64,000 nt of DNA from Populus alba (GCF_005239225.2 NC_133294.1:16195631-16259630), one strand, 5' to 3'. Numbered from the stretch's first letter, positions 12,011 through 24,118 are shown. A program made the numbers and translations. Notes: a model not told the origin generated them from the letters alone.

Positions 12011-14039
12011 TCATTTATTGATTCTGGACTTCATCTTCCAGAAACAAAAAATCAAGAACTGGCAGATTTCAGAAACAAGAAAAATCCGCACCAACTGGAG
12101 CAGAAACAAGAAGTTACTAGCATGGAAAGCAATCCCCACAATATAACTTACACTGTCAACAAAGGGTTGATCAGGCAAAACAGCAACAATTCCTGATAGG
12201 AATGCAATCGCTGCTGATTGTAGCGCTATACAAGTTAGCAAGGTCGCACTTGCCAGGTAGTAAACATAGGACTCATCGTTACTAATAGCTCCCCAAAATA
12301 TTATGCATGCTGCAATTATGGAGCTGGTCATGGCAATGGCGTCCGAGTAAACAAACCATCTCAGATTTTTGCTTGACTCCAGTAATGCTACGCCTTGCTT
12401 GCGGCCAAGATCATTGTTAAAGCCTCCAGGAAGTGTGAAAGCTGCTGCAAACGTTACTGTTGCGATTAGTGTTGCTACCATTAAGAGGGTATTTCCCATT
12501 CGCTTGTAAGTTTGAATCCTGGCAATAGCTTCTTGGTCTGTACATGGGGGATTCTTTTTCCCGATGATTCGATTAGATACAGGGATAAGTTTCCTCCATA
12601 CGCATTTGATTATATTCTGCAGTGTTAGAAGAGTATGGTGAATACAATGTCAAGCTTTTATATGTTGTTTTTCATAATACGAAATGCACCTAACAGCAAT
12701 TACTTCTGAAAGCTATGAAATCATACTTACACAACGATATATAAAGCATGATTCTCTGATAGATCCATCAATATCAAAAACTGATTGGCCAGTTTCATTT
12801 CTGGCTCTGTGGTCCACTCTTTCATCCCATATCAAGCACCGCAGAATCCGAGTTTGTCTTTCAATAGCAGCCAAATGCAAAGGTGTGTTCCCGCCATTAT
12901 CTGCTTGATTTATGAGCCATTGTAACTCTGCTATTTCCACCACACATCTGACCACATTCACTTTTCCACTAAGAACGGCAAAATGAAGAACACTCCTACC
13001 GTTCAGGTCCAGAAGCTCTCCAGAATCTGGGCAGTAGTGGATAATTCTTTCTATTACATCGGCATGACCATTCCTGGCTGCAACATGAAGGGGTGAATGG
13101 CCATTTTTATCCAATACATACGCAGTACACTCGTCAAATTCCAGCAATCTTTCAACCGCCCTGCGGTCTCCGAGGGATGCAGCATAATGGAGTGCGGTCC
13201 TGCCATGATGGTCAGCTTCTGTGATGAGGTGTGGTTTTGCTCTCAGAAGGATCTCCATGATATCTGACATCACACAGAAAACGAGTTAGGATCTTCAAAT
13301 AATTCAAGAGCTTGAATTCTACTAAGTACGAGTCATTTCAAGTTTAAAAGATGAGGATGTGAGCTTAAAAGATTCAATTGACAGCCATGAGCCATTTGAT
13401 GTGGAGAGGTAAAAAGAAAGGATTGTCCAAGCAGAGGACAGTACCTGAATGTCTCTCTATCACAGCAGCATGCAAAGCAGTTTGGCCCTCTGATCCCCCA
13501 TGAGCTGAAGCTGGAGTTGATATCAGAATCTGACTCAAAACATCCTTCTTCCCTTCTCTAGCAGCAAGAAACAACGGCGACTCGCCGGCATAATTTTCAA
13601 AACAGGCCAACTTAGTATCAACCCTCAGCAACAACTTTACGACACTCATATTACCGTTCCTAACAGCCTCGTGTAGAACTGTATTATTCTCCTTGTTTCC
13701 CTGCCTCAGGATGTCAAACCTGCCAGTTTTTCCATTTTCAGTGCTTATCCTTTTTGCAGACAGAACTTCTTTCACCAGAAAATCAACAATAGACAAGTGT
13801 CCACACCTTGCAGCAACATGTAGAGGACTGTCTCCACTCGAATTCGGCCTTGTAAGAAGAGACCTGCATCGATTATAGATTTCAACGACAACTCCTTTAT
13901 GTCCAAATTGCACAGCAATATGGAGAGGTGTATTCCCTTGTGGAGTAAGTTTAGTAAGTAGCCTTGGATTTTCGTTGAGAAGTTGAAGGAGAATATAAAC
14001 ATTTCCTGATTTTACAACTCTGTATAGCCTTGAATCCAT
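12011..14039 (-). CDS. Ankyrin-repeat membrane protein with PGG domain (ACD6/ITN1-like), copy 2
   Basis: Exons 14039-13445, 13263-12731 and 12616-12011 join in phase to give 577 residues. Exon lengths 595 and 533 equal those of copy 1; the last exon is 15 nt shorter. Ankyrin repeats, the FTLPGGFNND motif and the hydrophobic C-terminal segments are all kept, so the protein looks functional. Differences from copy 1 are scattered substitutions, for example VAKTGN to VVKSGN, VKFGH to VQFGH, LEVDE to LEFDE and GPKQG to GRKQG. The second intron and adjoining exon sequence are nearly identical between copies. Function is as for copy 1, inferred from family: a membrane-bound ankyrin protein of stress or defence signalling. 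About 330 bp downstream of the stop in gene orientation lies the solo LTR at 11268-11673, so only the 3' flank is altered. Confidence 0.9.
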
Positions 14040-14370
14040 GAAATCCTACTGGCAAACAACTATCACCACTCTATGTGGGCATTTTATTCTAACGACGATG
14101 TGGTTTCGGGCGTCCACTTGAACATCTTGACCAAGAACATATAGGACAATCAACATTCAAAATTCCGACCGCCTTTGAGGTATGTCTGTAAATTATTAGT
14201 CAAGAGAATATTTATTAGTTATGTCTAGTCACTAAATATTTGTTCAAAGCTCAAAGTCAGTATCAAAATCAACATTGACTGGATCAAATATCAAAGCACC
14301 AAATTTGAAAGATCATATGATGCTTGAATGAGCATTTAATTAATTAATTTATGACTGAAAACCATTTCAA

Positions 14371-15813
14371 CATAAATGATATCATAATGTATTAAATAAA
14401 AAGCAGAGAACTTAAAATTACAATTCCAAGATGGACAATTAGCATATTTTTTGTTCATATTCAAGACATTTTATGATGTTATATATGTCTGAAGGCAAAA
14501 AGCATATTTATGTTAGTAATTAGCTATTTATGAAGATAGAAAGCAAGTTTCTGTTGGTAATTAGTATTACAATTTGATGGTGCCCCCAAAAATAAAATTC
14601 TTTGGCTTGCCGTATGGCGGTCAAGCGTGAATTTCTAGAAAGCTCAACGATTAGTACACATTACAAGACAAAGTTATTTTTTCAAAGAAAATCAGTATGA
14701 CGTCGTGCTCTCCTCTCCAATGTTCATGGATGAATTGTAAGTACGGGCGCTATCTTTATCGCCAGTAACTACCTCCCTCAACTTGTCAATGGCTATTCCC
14801 TTCCAACATGTGTGTCTGCATGTATTTTCCACTAATGAAACAACAAAGCATCACAATCACTGACTCTTATTTTGAGATCATTTGAAAGAGAAAACAATTA
14901 TTCTTTTTCACGAGGTAAGCTCATAAGGTATTGTTGATATTTAAAAACTGATTCGTTTATACGCATTTGCGTGTTGAAAATGAGATTAAAAATGTATGTA
15001 GAAGCGTGATAGCGGTTGCTTTTAATATATAAATTCATTAAAATAATTATTTTTTTATTTTTTATATTTTTTTAACATTAGTGCTTTAAAACAATCTAAA
15101 AACACTAAAAAATATTAATTTTAAATTTAAAAAAATTAAATTATTTAGAAACACGAGTTCAACCGCGTTCTCAAACGACTCTAAATTACTACTGTAGTCA
15201 TACCATTTGCCTTACTTTATCATTTAGGTTGGGTCAATATGACCCATAATAATTCATTGAGTCCGAGTGGTGATTTTAAGATCTATTTTGAACATAATTA
15301 AGAAAGTTTGTCTCTAATCATTTTTCATCATCTTAGATCTAACTTTCATATTTTTAAAGTAAGGATTGAGTTTACTTGTTGGATACATATCATAAATCAT
15401 TGTATTAGGATATTAATAGTCTTTTATCATAAATATATCTTTATTATTTAAGGAAAACTTTTACAAGAGAATAATATGTATTTTTATCATTACAAGCAAG
15501 AAGAATATAACTTACTTTAGATGAGATATAAAAAATAATAACAATTTTTTCTATTATATAACAATCCCTTTATCTAGCGCTTTGAAAGCTACTTAAGGCC
15601 TCTAGTTGCCATAAAGATAGGTGGCATCTATAGGCTTTTCATGGACTGCGATCCTAGGCCAAGACATGTAGGCTTTTTAATATGGGCTTTAATCTTGTGT
15701 CTAGGCTTAAGTATTCTTGAAAAAAAGTGTCTCTTTATTCTTTAGTCAATAGGTGTAAAAGGATACAATAATGTATGAAATAATGGATAGAAAATATATT
15801 GTGTTTGAAATGC
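14371..15813. other. AT-rich intergenic region
   Basis: No gene supported. A dispersed TIR-type repeat lies at ~14985-15175, ending ...TTCAACCGCGTTCTCAAACG. The rest is unclassified AT-rich sequence. Confidence 0.5.
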
Positions 15814-16216
15814 TTAGGCTAAAAAGTTATGAATTGTTGTGTTTATCTGGTGACCCTAATTATTTGTAGATCTTAATCACTTCAGCTCATCTTAAGAGTT
15901 GCATTAAATTAATTAGTGAAAATATTGGTGTCTATCATTGAATTTAGTGGCTGCGGTTTTATTGGTAAAATGATTGGTGAATGTTAGTGAAATGTTAGCT
16001 AGAAATATTCATTGGTCGAGTTTAGGCTAAAAGGTTGTGAATTGTTGTGTTTGCCTGGTGACTCTAATTATTTATAGATCTTGATCACTTCAGTTCATCT
16101 TGAGAGTTGCAAGAAAATTAATTAGTGAAAATATTGGTGTCTATCATTGAATTTAGTGTCTACGGTGTTATTGGTAAAATGATTGGTGAATGTTAGCTAA
16201 ATATTCATTGGTCGAG
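15814..16216. repeat. Diverged tandem duplication, period about 208 bp
   Basis: Both units start TTAGGCTAAAA(A/G)GTT and end ATTCATTGGTCGAG (unit 1 15814-16020, unit 2 16022-16216). The second unit lacks a few bases near its 3' end. Neither unit has a reading frame of note. Confidence 0.85.
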
Positions 16217-16564
16217 AAAAGAGGTACCTAACTGTATAGGATATGATGTGTGTTTGTACTATTGACCATTGGCTATAAAATATGATACTAACTTGCATAA
16301 AAGTTTGTGCTTAAAGAAAATATTTCAGCAAATTATAAAAAATATCATGTGTTTGGGTGATGCATGACACCATATTTTTATTAATCAAGAATTTAAAAAC
16401 ATGTTCATGTGTGCATAATGAACATTCCTTATGGTGAAAAAAAAGAGAGGAAAAAGATACATGAGAGAAAAAAAAAATTGTTGTATTTTTTTTTTTTTAC
16501 ACAAGTAAAGCACATGTCACGAGAGTACATAAAGTTGTTATTTTTAGTTAACATATACAGCCTA

Positions 16565-17460
16565 CTTAAGATACGCAAACCTATCACCAAAATGAATCTA
16601 CACACCCAAGTAATCAAAGATAGCAATCTTAAACCAATCATCCTGACACAAGATCTCAAAGATCATAAATGATGTCTAGCCATATTTGAAGAGTATGATG
16701 CCTTAGTAAAGAATGGCACATGGGAGCTAGTTCCCCTGAATACAAGTCACAATTTAGTTGGATGGAGAGGTGATTATTTTCAGTTTGGTTCGGTTTTTAT
16801 AAAAAAAATAATCAAATCAGTTTTTTTAAAAAAACTGAAATTGGTTCAAATCGACCGGTTTCGGTTTGGTTATTTTAGAACAAAACCATTTTTTTTTTAT
16901 TTGGCTTGGTTTTTTTCCAGTTTGGGTTCGGTTTGGTTTTTTCGGTTTTAGGCTTATAAAACCAGAACCGAACCGAATCGGTTGGTTTTTTAAAAATTCT
17001 AATCAGTTTTTTTCACGGTTCGGTTTTTTCGGTTTTTTTTTCTTGATTTAATTGGTTTTTTGGTTTTTTTTGCTCATCCCTAGTTGGATGTAAATGAATT
17101 TTTAGAACTAAATGAAAATCTGATGGTTATGTTGACATGTTTAAGGCCCATTTGGTTGCAAAAAGCTTCCACCAACACCCGGGAATAGATTACCAAGACA
17201 CATGCTGTCCAGTTGTTCGAATTGTTCTTCAAGGCCACCTTTTAGAGAATGAAGCATGTTTTCATTCCTGAATGAAGCATGTTGCTATAGATTTTTACTT
17301 TGTTCAGGATCAAGTTCAAAATGATGCTCTTCGTATGGCTCATTTTTCTTCTAAAGATTTACTTGATGCACTTACAAAGCCTCTTCCGCCAATGTTTTCC
17401 TCAAGTACAAGATTGGACCTCTCTCTCTCCCTCTCTCTGTATCTTGAGGGTGCATATTAA
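16565..17460 (+). pseudogene. Decayed Copia retrotransposon polyprotein fragment
   Basis: Reading through stops gives recognisable Copia reverse-transcriptase sequence: LKDHK*CLAIFEEYDALVKN, GTWELVPL, then (after an insertion) VGCK*IFRTK*KSDGY and HLVAKSFHQHPGIDYQDT. The stops at the expected Trp codons are TGG-to-TGA changes. A large deletion then joins this to the C-terminal RNase H end (KHVAIDFYFVQDQVQ, SSKDLLDALTKPLPP, LEGAY stop at 17458). The 14-base word GAATGAAGCATGTT occurs on both sides of the join (17246 and 17270 areas). The segment is dead and is split by the element at 16765-17082. Confidence 0.88.
16765..17082. mobile_element. hAT-like non-autonomous element nested in Copia remnant
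   Basis: A 318-bp insertion flanked by the 8-bp direct repeat GTTGGATG (16757-16764 and 17083-17090). Its ends are imperfect inverted repeats: GAGAGGTGATTATTTT and the reverse complement of GCTCATCCCTA. The interior is dominated by CGGTTTGGTT/TTTTTCGGTTTT runs and has no gene. Removing it with one target copy restores the Copia frame ...HNLVGCK.... The 8-bp duplication fits the hAT superfamily. Confidence 0.8.
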
Positions 17461-17818
17461 AGAGAATCAGTTCTCGACTTATTCATATCAGATTGTATAT
17501 TCAAATTAATGTACTTAGCTGTCTTACATGGATATAGGATTCTGTTTGTGACAACTTTCTAGTTTGTAGGATCTTCAACACTTCTCTCTTATTCCCTCGG
17601 TGTTTTCACACATTTGTTTGGTCAATAATAAAAGCATCAGTTTTGTTATGCTATCACGAAATCCTTTGGTATTTTTGCAAGAATTAGAGCTATAAATTTC
17701 CAAAAAAAACTACCAGTTTCTATCCCAATTTTTGAATATTGCTTTGCAGCATACTACCTGATCTAGTTTGAGTTCAAGGGATCATAGTTTTTATTCTGCA
17801 ATTGCACTAGTGTTTTAG
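17461..17818 (+). other. Probable 3' LTR remnant of the Copia element
   Basis: Directly after the polyprotein stop the sequence reads TGAGGGTGCATATTAAAGAG..., as at many Copia internal/LTR junctions, followed by an AATAATAAAAG poly(A)-like word near 17626. No matching 5' LTR or target duplication was found. Confidence 0.4.
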
Positions 17819-19227
17819 GTGCTCTCCCACATCTAACTTCTATCACAGAGGCAATGGGTGCTTCTACTCGTATTTTTCAAACGATTGATCGAACTCCTAG
17901 TATAGACTCGGAAGATAAGAAGGGGAAGGCTTTATCATATGTAAGAGGAGAAATTGATTTTCAGGACATACATTCTAGCTATCCATCAAGACCTGACACC
18001 CCTATCTTGCAAGGGTTGAATCTCAGGATTCCAGCTAGTAAGACAGGTGGTCTTGTAGGAGGCAGGGGCTCCGGAAAGTCCACATTCATTTCGTTAATTC
18101 AAAGATTTTAGCCTGTTTAGCTCACAATTTCTTAACACAGCTTCTACCGCACTAGCTTTCTAGCATGGTGAGAGGCTTTTGATGGAAGAGTTAATATCCA
18201 AGAGAAACTTTTCCAAGCGTTTTTTATACTGCTTATGTCATTGCAGAAGCTGGAAGTATGACCAATGATTTATCAAAAGGAGGGAATGACATTGGATCAG
18301 TGTTCGCAATCCTAGATAGGAAAAGCGAGATTGACCCAAGTAACTTGTGGGGTACACTGGACATCAAGAAAAGGTTAAATGGCTAAGTTGAGCTCAACAA
18401 TGTCTTCTTTGCATATCCAACAAGAACAGATCAAATGATCTTCAAAGGCTTGAACCTCAAAATTGATGCAGAGAAGACAATGGCCCTGGCGGGGCCAAGT
18501 AGTTCTGGAAAAGCTACCATCTTTGGACTTTTCGAGAGGTTTTACGATCCCATGAAACAAGCAGTTTTTATCAACAGACAGGACATAAAGAGCTTCAATT
18601 TGAGAATACTGAGATCTCATATTGCACTAGTCAGTCAAGAACCAACACTGTTTGCTGGCACTATCCGCGAAAATATTGCCTGTGGCAAAGAGGATGCAAG
18701 AGAATCTGAGATACAAAAGGCTGCAGTTGTTGCCAATGCACATTAATTCATCAGGTATAAGAAATATTTAATCAAATATACTCAGATATATTCATATGAG
18801 TGAATGTAATGGTTTACAGGACAAAAATCCTTTACCTGGTTTTTCTTGAGAAGCTGCAAACGATAGCTATAGATCTCTTGTGTTTGATTTGATTTCTGCG
18901 TTTTTGCAGTGGAATGAAAGATGGGTATGATACCTACTGTGGAGAAAGAGGAGTTCAGCTATCAGGAGGTCAAAAACGAAGGATAGCACTTGCTCGTGCG
19001 ATACTGAAGGATCCATCAATCCTGCTGTTGGATGAGGCAACCAGTGCACTTGACAGTGTGTCAGAGAGCTTAGTTGAAGAAGATGATGGTTGGCAGAACA
19101 TGTTGCGGTTATCAAGAATGGAAAGGTCGTAGAACAAGGCTCACACAAAGAACTCATAGCATTAGGTCGCGGTGGAGCTTCCTATTCTCTGACAGAACTA
19201 CAAAGCGGAAGCTCCTCTTATCATTGA
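17819..19227 (+). pseudogene. ABCB-type (ABCB15-like, MDR/P-glycoprotein) transporter pseudogene
   Basis: Pieces of an ABC subfamily B exporter lie in order but cannot make a protein. Segment 1 (17819-18109) is the linker and start of NBD1 (ITEAM, RGEIDFQDI, YPSRPDTPILQG, Walker A GGRGSGKST) and stops right after QRF. NBD1 then breaks off. Segment 2 (~18235-18755) is the end of the second membrane domain and NBD2: SVFAILDRKSEIDP, an in-frame [18 protein letters not shown], altered Walker [11 protein letters not shown]-loop [11 protein letters not shown], and a TAA replacing Glu in AH(E)FI. An intron of about 150 bp follows. Segment 3 (18910-19227) keeps signature LSGGQKRR and Walker [13 protein letters not shown], then a frameshifting deletion removes the H-loop region; the C-terminus [18 protein letters not shown] continues in another frame to 19227. 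Most membrane helices are absent. ABCB proteins export lipids, xenobiotics or hormones; this copy is dead. Confidence 0.88.
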
Positions 19228-21710
19228 AGCAGAATAGATTCTGTTGTAATTTATTATTATCTTTTTCACAGAGAATTTGAAGGGTGACTAATCCATCTAC
19301 TTCTATAAATAACTTGGTTTTACGTTTGAGAGTCGAAGTTGGAATACGTTGTCTTCTCTGTTCCCATCAAAATTCCTCTAAAATTACATTGGCAAATATT
19401 TTCTTACAAGATTACTAGTCCAAATTATTATGCAGAGGAACGATTTTCAGATTTTTGTAAGTTTTCTATACAAATTTAAATAGATCTTGTATTTGTTCTG
19501 TATTTTATCTTGTATATATTTTAGGGATTAATTAAAAACAAAAAAACATAGTTAGAGATCGTCGTATATTTCAAATAAAGCTGACCTATTTTAGGGATTG
19601 ATTAAATATATGAATCATTTCCCCTTGAACAAAGAATGAGCTGCAATGCCAAGAAACTCCTGCATGTAATAGTTTACGGACTCGCTCTACTTTGTGAGTT
19701 GAATCCAACGACAAGAATTATATTCGAGTGTTGTTAAACTCTTTCCAGCAAATTAATTTTAAAAATCTATTGATCTAATTATTATTTTTTTGCCTAACTT
19801 TATATTAAATTCAACTTAACCGGTTCAAAAAAATTTATCCAATCCATAAAAATAATATAAGAATGAAATTAAAAATAATTTTTTGATGAAATTGACAAAA
19901 AAAAATTATCTTCACTAAATTCCTGTCATAGTATAGGTTTAAATCTAAATCTCAAGAGAGTTGCTTTAACGTGATGTATTTGACTTAGTCTATCTAAAAG
20001 CAACACAGCTGACAGATAAATAAATTTTGAGGAGAAAATGAGAATAAAAAATAAATAAAAGTAACCAAAAAAAACTCGCAACCCAACTTCTTACCTTGTT
20101 TAAGTTTAAAATTAAGAGTATATTTAACAATGTGATAGCGATTACTTTTTAAATAACTTTTCGTGCCGAAATACATGTTAATAATATTTTTTTATTTTTA
20201 AAAAATTATTTTTGATATAAACACATTAAAACGATCCAAAACATACAAACTGTATTAAATTTTAGCAAAAAAAATTAAAATTTTATAGGAATGGTATTCC
20301 AACCGTGTTCCAAACATTTTCTAAGTTATGTAAAAGCTATTGTTACAATCAACTTAATATGCTGAAAGATATTTGGAATGATTATTAAAAAGAAAGTATT
20401 ATTATAAAATTGACTATAAAAAAAATAAAGAGGGGAATAAATAAATAAAAAGGGTTTATAGTTTTAAAATCCAATCTTATCTGACAGGTCGACCCGGGAC
20501 TTGGCTAATCTAGGGCTGGAACTGGGATGTGTTTAAAAAAAATAAAAGAATTTAAAAATTCAGTTGCATTGACTATTTTTTTAATTAAAATAATATTATT
20601 TTGATTTATAAAAAAAATAATCCGATTAGAATCCGGTAATCCGGACAAGAACTATGACTCGAGACGAGTCGGCTGACTGGTTTAAAAAGTCTGGCTGAAT
20701 TGAAAAGGAAAAGAAGTGAACAGTGAAGCTACATTAGCTACTCCATTAGGACAGTAGGGTAATAAAGTCATGACAAGCTTTATACTTAAAAAGTTTTCAC
20801 CAAAATCAACGGCACGGACTCAGAAATTTCGTGCATCGCGATTCCTGAACGCAAGCGCGTGGCACTACAAGGAAAAGGATTATGATTTCTGGTGAAATTG
20901 CAAGGAAAATGGTAGGTGTCTTCCTCTGTCGATCTTTAATCCATGGAAACATCGTCCTGTTTTCCTGCTTTCTTCAATCAATCAATCGATCGATCAAAAT
21001 CGTCTTTTCACCTATCAGAACGAAGCTCAGTCACGTGACAATGTCCATAAATCCTTTTTTCTTTTTTCTTTTTTCTTTTTTCCCTTTTGTTTTCGCATCT
21101 TCCATCATTTTTTTTAAGCCATGTTTGTTAGCACAATAACTAAAGCAATCCGGATGTGTTTTGTAATCCGGTTTAATTTATTTTTAAATTTTTTTTTTAA
21201 AAAAAAATATTAAGTTGATTTTTTTTAAGTATTCTTTTTATAATTTTAATATGTCAATGTAAAAATTTTTTATAAAAAATATTTTTAATTAAAAAACATG
21301 AATATTATCATATAATCTGCCTCAAGATTTCTTATAATTATGAAACCTTATTATTTTCATTAAGAAGCATACCCCTATCCATCAGGCCATCCTCTTTTTA
21401 TTTAAATTAATAAAATTTCTTGTAATAATCAAAAGCAAATTCTAGATTAAATCCTATTTATTTTTGTGTTTTAAAAATATTTAAAAAAATTGAAAATTTT
21501 TATTTTTTTTATTTCAAATCAATTATTTTTATTTTAATATATTTATAAATAAAAAATATTTTAAAAACAATCACTTCATAACTTTCAAATACTTTGAAAT
21601 TCAGTAACACAAGTTTAATTTTCAAACACTTTGAAAAACCAGTTGTACAAGTTTACTATTCTATGACGTGTGGCCTTTTTAGAACAAAAACACTTCTTTA
21701 TTATCAATAA
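19228..21710. other. Intergenic, AT-rich with repeat fragments
   Basis: No gene supported. A dispersed TIR-type repeat lies at ~20120-20325 (ends ...CCAACCGTGTTCCAAAC). A CTTTTTT-type pyrimidine run lies at ~21052-21090, and AT-rich repeat pieces at 21170-21300 and 21470-21660. A GACCCGGG-containing patch near 20490 resembles a dispersed word also seen at 48108. Confidence 0.5.
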
Positions 21711-22658
21711 CTCTAAAAGGTGTGGGAAACTATTGTAGCTTTCCATGCTATGTTTTTTTTTTTTCACAATTATTTTTTTGTTTTTTTGGATGTTTTTTTT
21801 TTCAAGATTGTCTTCTTTTTCTTTTCTTTTTTTGTATTTTTTTTAATTATTTTTGTCATTTTTTTTAAATATTAAACTGGTTAAAAATTTAAATCTGTAG
21901 TTTTTTTTCTTTAAAACATTATGGATTACTACAATGTGTCTCTACATCGCTTTTTTTTCTTTTTTTTATAATTTTTTTTTAAATGATCTTTGTCGATTTT
22001 GCTTTGTAGTTTTTTTCTTTAAAATACTGTGAATTGTTACAATATTTCTCCACGTGGTTTTTTTTTGCTATAGTGTTTCCCCACATGTTTTTTTTCAGAA
22101 TTATCTTTGTCGATTTTTTTTAAAATATTGAGCTGGTTAAAAATTCAGCTTTAACTTTCACCACATGTTTTTTTTCTTTTTGTTTTTTGCTTTTTTTTTC
22201 CAAAATTGTTTTTTTTTTTCGTGTTCTGTATTCGTAGTTTTTTTCTTTAAAACATTGTGGACTACTATAGTGTTCCTTCACATTATATTTTTTTTATTAT
22301 GATTTTTTAAAAAAATTATCTTTATTGATTTTATTATTTTTAATATTGAGCTGGTTGAGAATTACAGCAGTAGATTTCCTCATGAAACACTGTAGAGCTA
22401 CAATACTTCCCTGCATGATTTTTTTTGTTATGATTTTTTTCCAGAATTTTATTTGTTTGTTTTACTTTTTAAATATTAATCTGATTAAAATTTTAACTTT
22501 ATAATTTTTTTTTTGAAAATATTGTGTATTACAATAATTTCTCACAATATTTTTTTTTTTTTTTTTTTCATAAACTCACTATAACGTATAAACACGCTAC
22601 AAGCCTATAGCATCTCACGGGCATAAACCTACGGCATCTCACTGGCATGACATCTAGT
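21711..22658 (+). mobile_element. T-rich minisatellite-bearing element, copy A
   Basis: Starts CTCTAAAAGGTGTGGGAAAC and ends ATGACATCTAGT. In between are several diverged repeats of a unit of roughly 110-170 bp containing (T)n, CTTTAAAACATTGTGGA, CTACTACAGTGTTTC-like words and TATTGAGCTGGTTAAAAAT. The same element lies inverted at 36324-37614 with matching ends. The CTAGT terminus and internal minisatellite recall Helitrons, but the 5' end and flanking A/T rule are not satisfied cleanly, so the class is uncertain. No protein. Confidence 0.7.
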
Positions 22659-24118
22659 TAAACACAAACACTGTCGTCTCAGTGTCCTGTTCTTGCTAAT
22701 AAATATAGGTAACATTTCGCAAGGTTCACTGTAATCATTAGAAAATAAAGAGAGTTTAAGATTGTATTAATAGATATTTTTAAAATTATTTTTGTTTTAA
22801 AAAAAATTAAAAAAATATTTTTTTTAGTTTTTAAATTTTATTTTTTATATTAATATATTAAAATAATCTGAGAATACTAAAAATATTATATTAAAAAAAT
22901 ATTAATTTAAAACAAATAAAAAATACAAAAATAATTTTTTTAAAAATAACTTTTAAAATAAAAAAGCAATCCAGTTGTTGAAATGTTCATTGCTCTCATG
23001 TTTTACCAGTCGGAGAGCCATGCACAGAATTTTCGTGCTTTTACTTTCGATAGCGCTTTCTGTTGCCAAACATCTTCATAAATTCCTGGCTAATTGCTTG
23101 TTAAGACCTTTTCTCCTTGTCATCACCATTTTGTCCAAAAGCTAGCATCTTTCGTTGAAAAAACAAAGTAATAATTTCCACATCTTAGCTCTAATGAAGC
23201 AAGGGGAATCTAATGCAAGAAACACAGCTCCTGTCTCTTTCCAAAATTACCATTTCATTGCCTTAAAAGAGCAAGAAAATGAGGGCAAAACTCCATTACT
23301 ACTCAGAGTAACCCTCTCTCAGAACTCCCACAACTAGGACTCAGTCAGGTGACAATTTCTCCAAATGAAATGAATTTTAGTGGACGAGAATACTGATAAT
23401 GGGGCTGCCAAAGCTTTGCCGAAATTGAGCATCCAACAGTTTGGTGAAAAGGCAGTAATAACACTGGTTTTGGTGAAGCTAAAAGGTGACTTGAGCTCAA
23501 CATTTCCAGAATAGAAAGGAAATGCTCTGTTCAGAAATAGAAGCAGCCACCATTTCTGGGTAGCCGATGTTCTTCCCAACAAGCAGCAGGTTGTCTAAAA
23601 AACTTGTCTTCGGGGAAAGCAAACCAAATTGTCTTAAATAGAGCTTAGCAAATTGCAGATCTTCTTCATTCTAATCTGTGAAAAATCCCTCTCATGCAAT
23701 CATCACCTTAACATTCAATTTGAAGGGGACTTCAGTCCACGAGTTAAAGCATACACTCAGTCAATCAACTCATAAAAAAAATGACCGTTATGGAAGAAAA
23801 CTGGTGGTGCCATTTATTGGCTCTCCTTTGCATCCGGCAGCAGAACAAACCAGTAATATTTCCATACCAGAAAAGAAATTTGAATACTTCAATAAATTAA
23901 TTGAACCTCTACACATCAACAGCAAATCCATCACAGAATGGTCAAAGCAATTTCAATTCTCTAAAAGAAGAAAATATATATATATCGTAAATTCCATGTA
24001 TAAACTTCAGATACAATCTGTTAGTAAAAAGAGCAAGAATTTTCCAGAAAAAAAAGATACTAAAATCAAACATTCCAAAATTCAGACATACTACAAGAAA
24101 CAATGCCATCTATATTCA
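22659..24118. other. Intergenic, 3' side of NDR1-like gene
   Basis: AT-rich repeat remnant at ~22755-22985. The rest is less AT-rich and has frames of 60-153 codons with no recognisable domain. 23678-24118 is probably the 3' UTR and flank of the minus-strand gene that stops at 24119. Confidence 0.45.

Larger units (their letters stand above)
11186..14370 (-). repeat. Tandem segmental duplication, unit 2 (ankyrin gene copy 2)
   Basis: Counterpart of 5932-8740, sharing 3' flank, three exons, two introns and the proximal 5' flank. It is longer only because of the 406-bp LTR inserted at 11268-11673 plus small indels. Confidence 0.88.
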
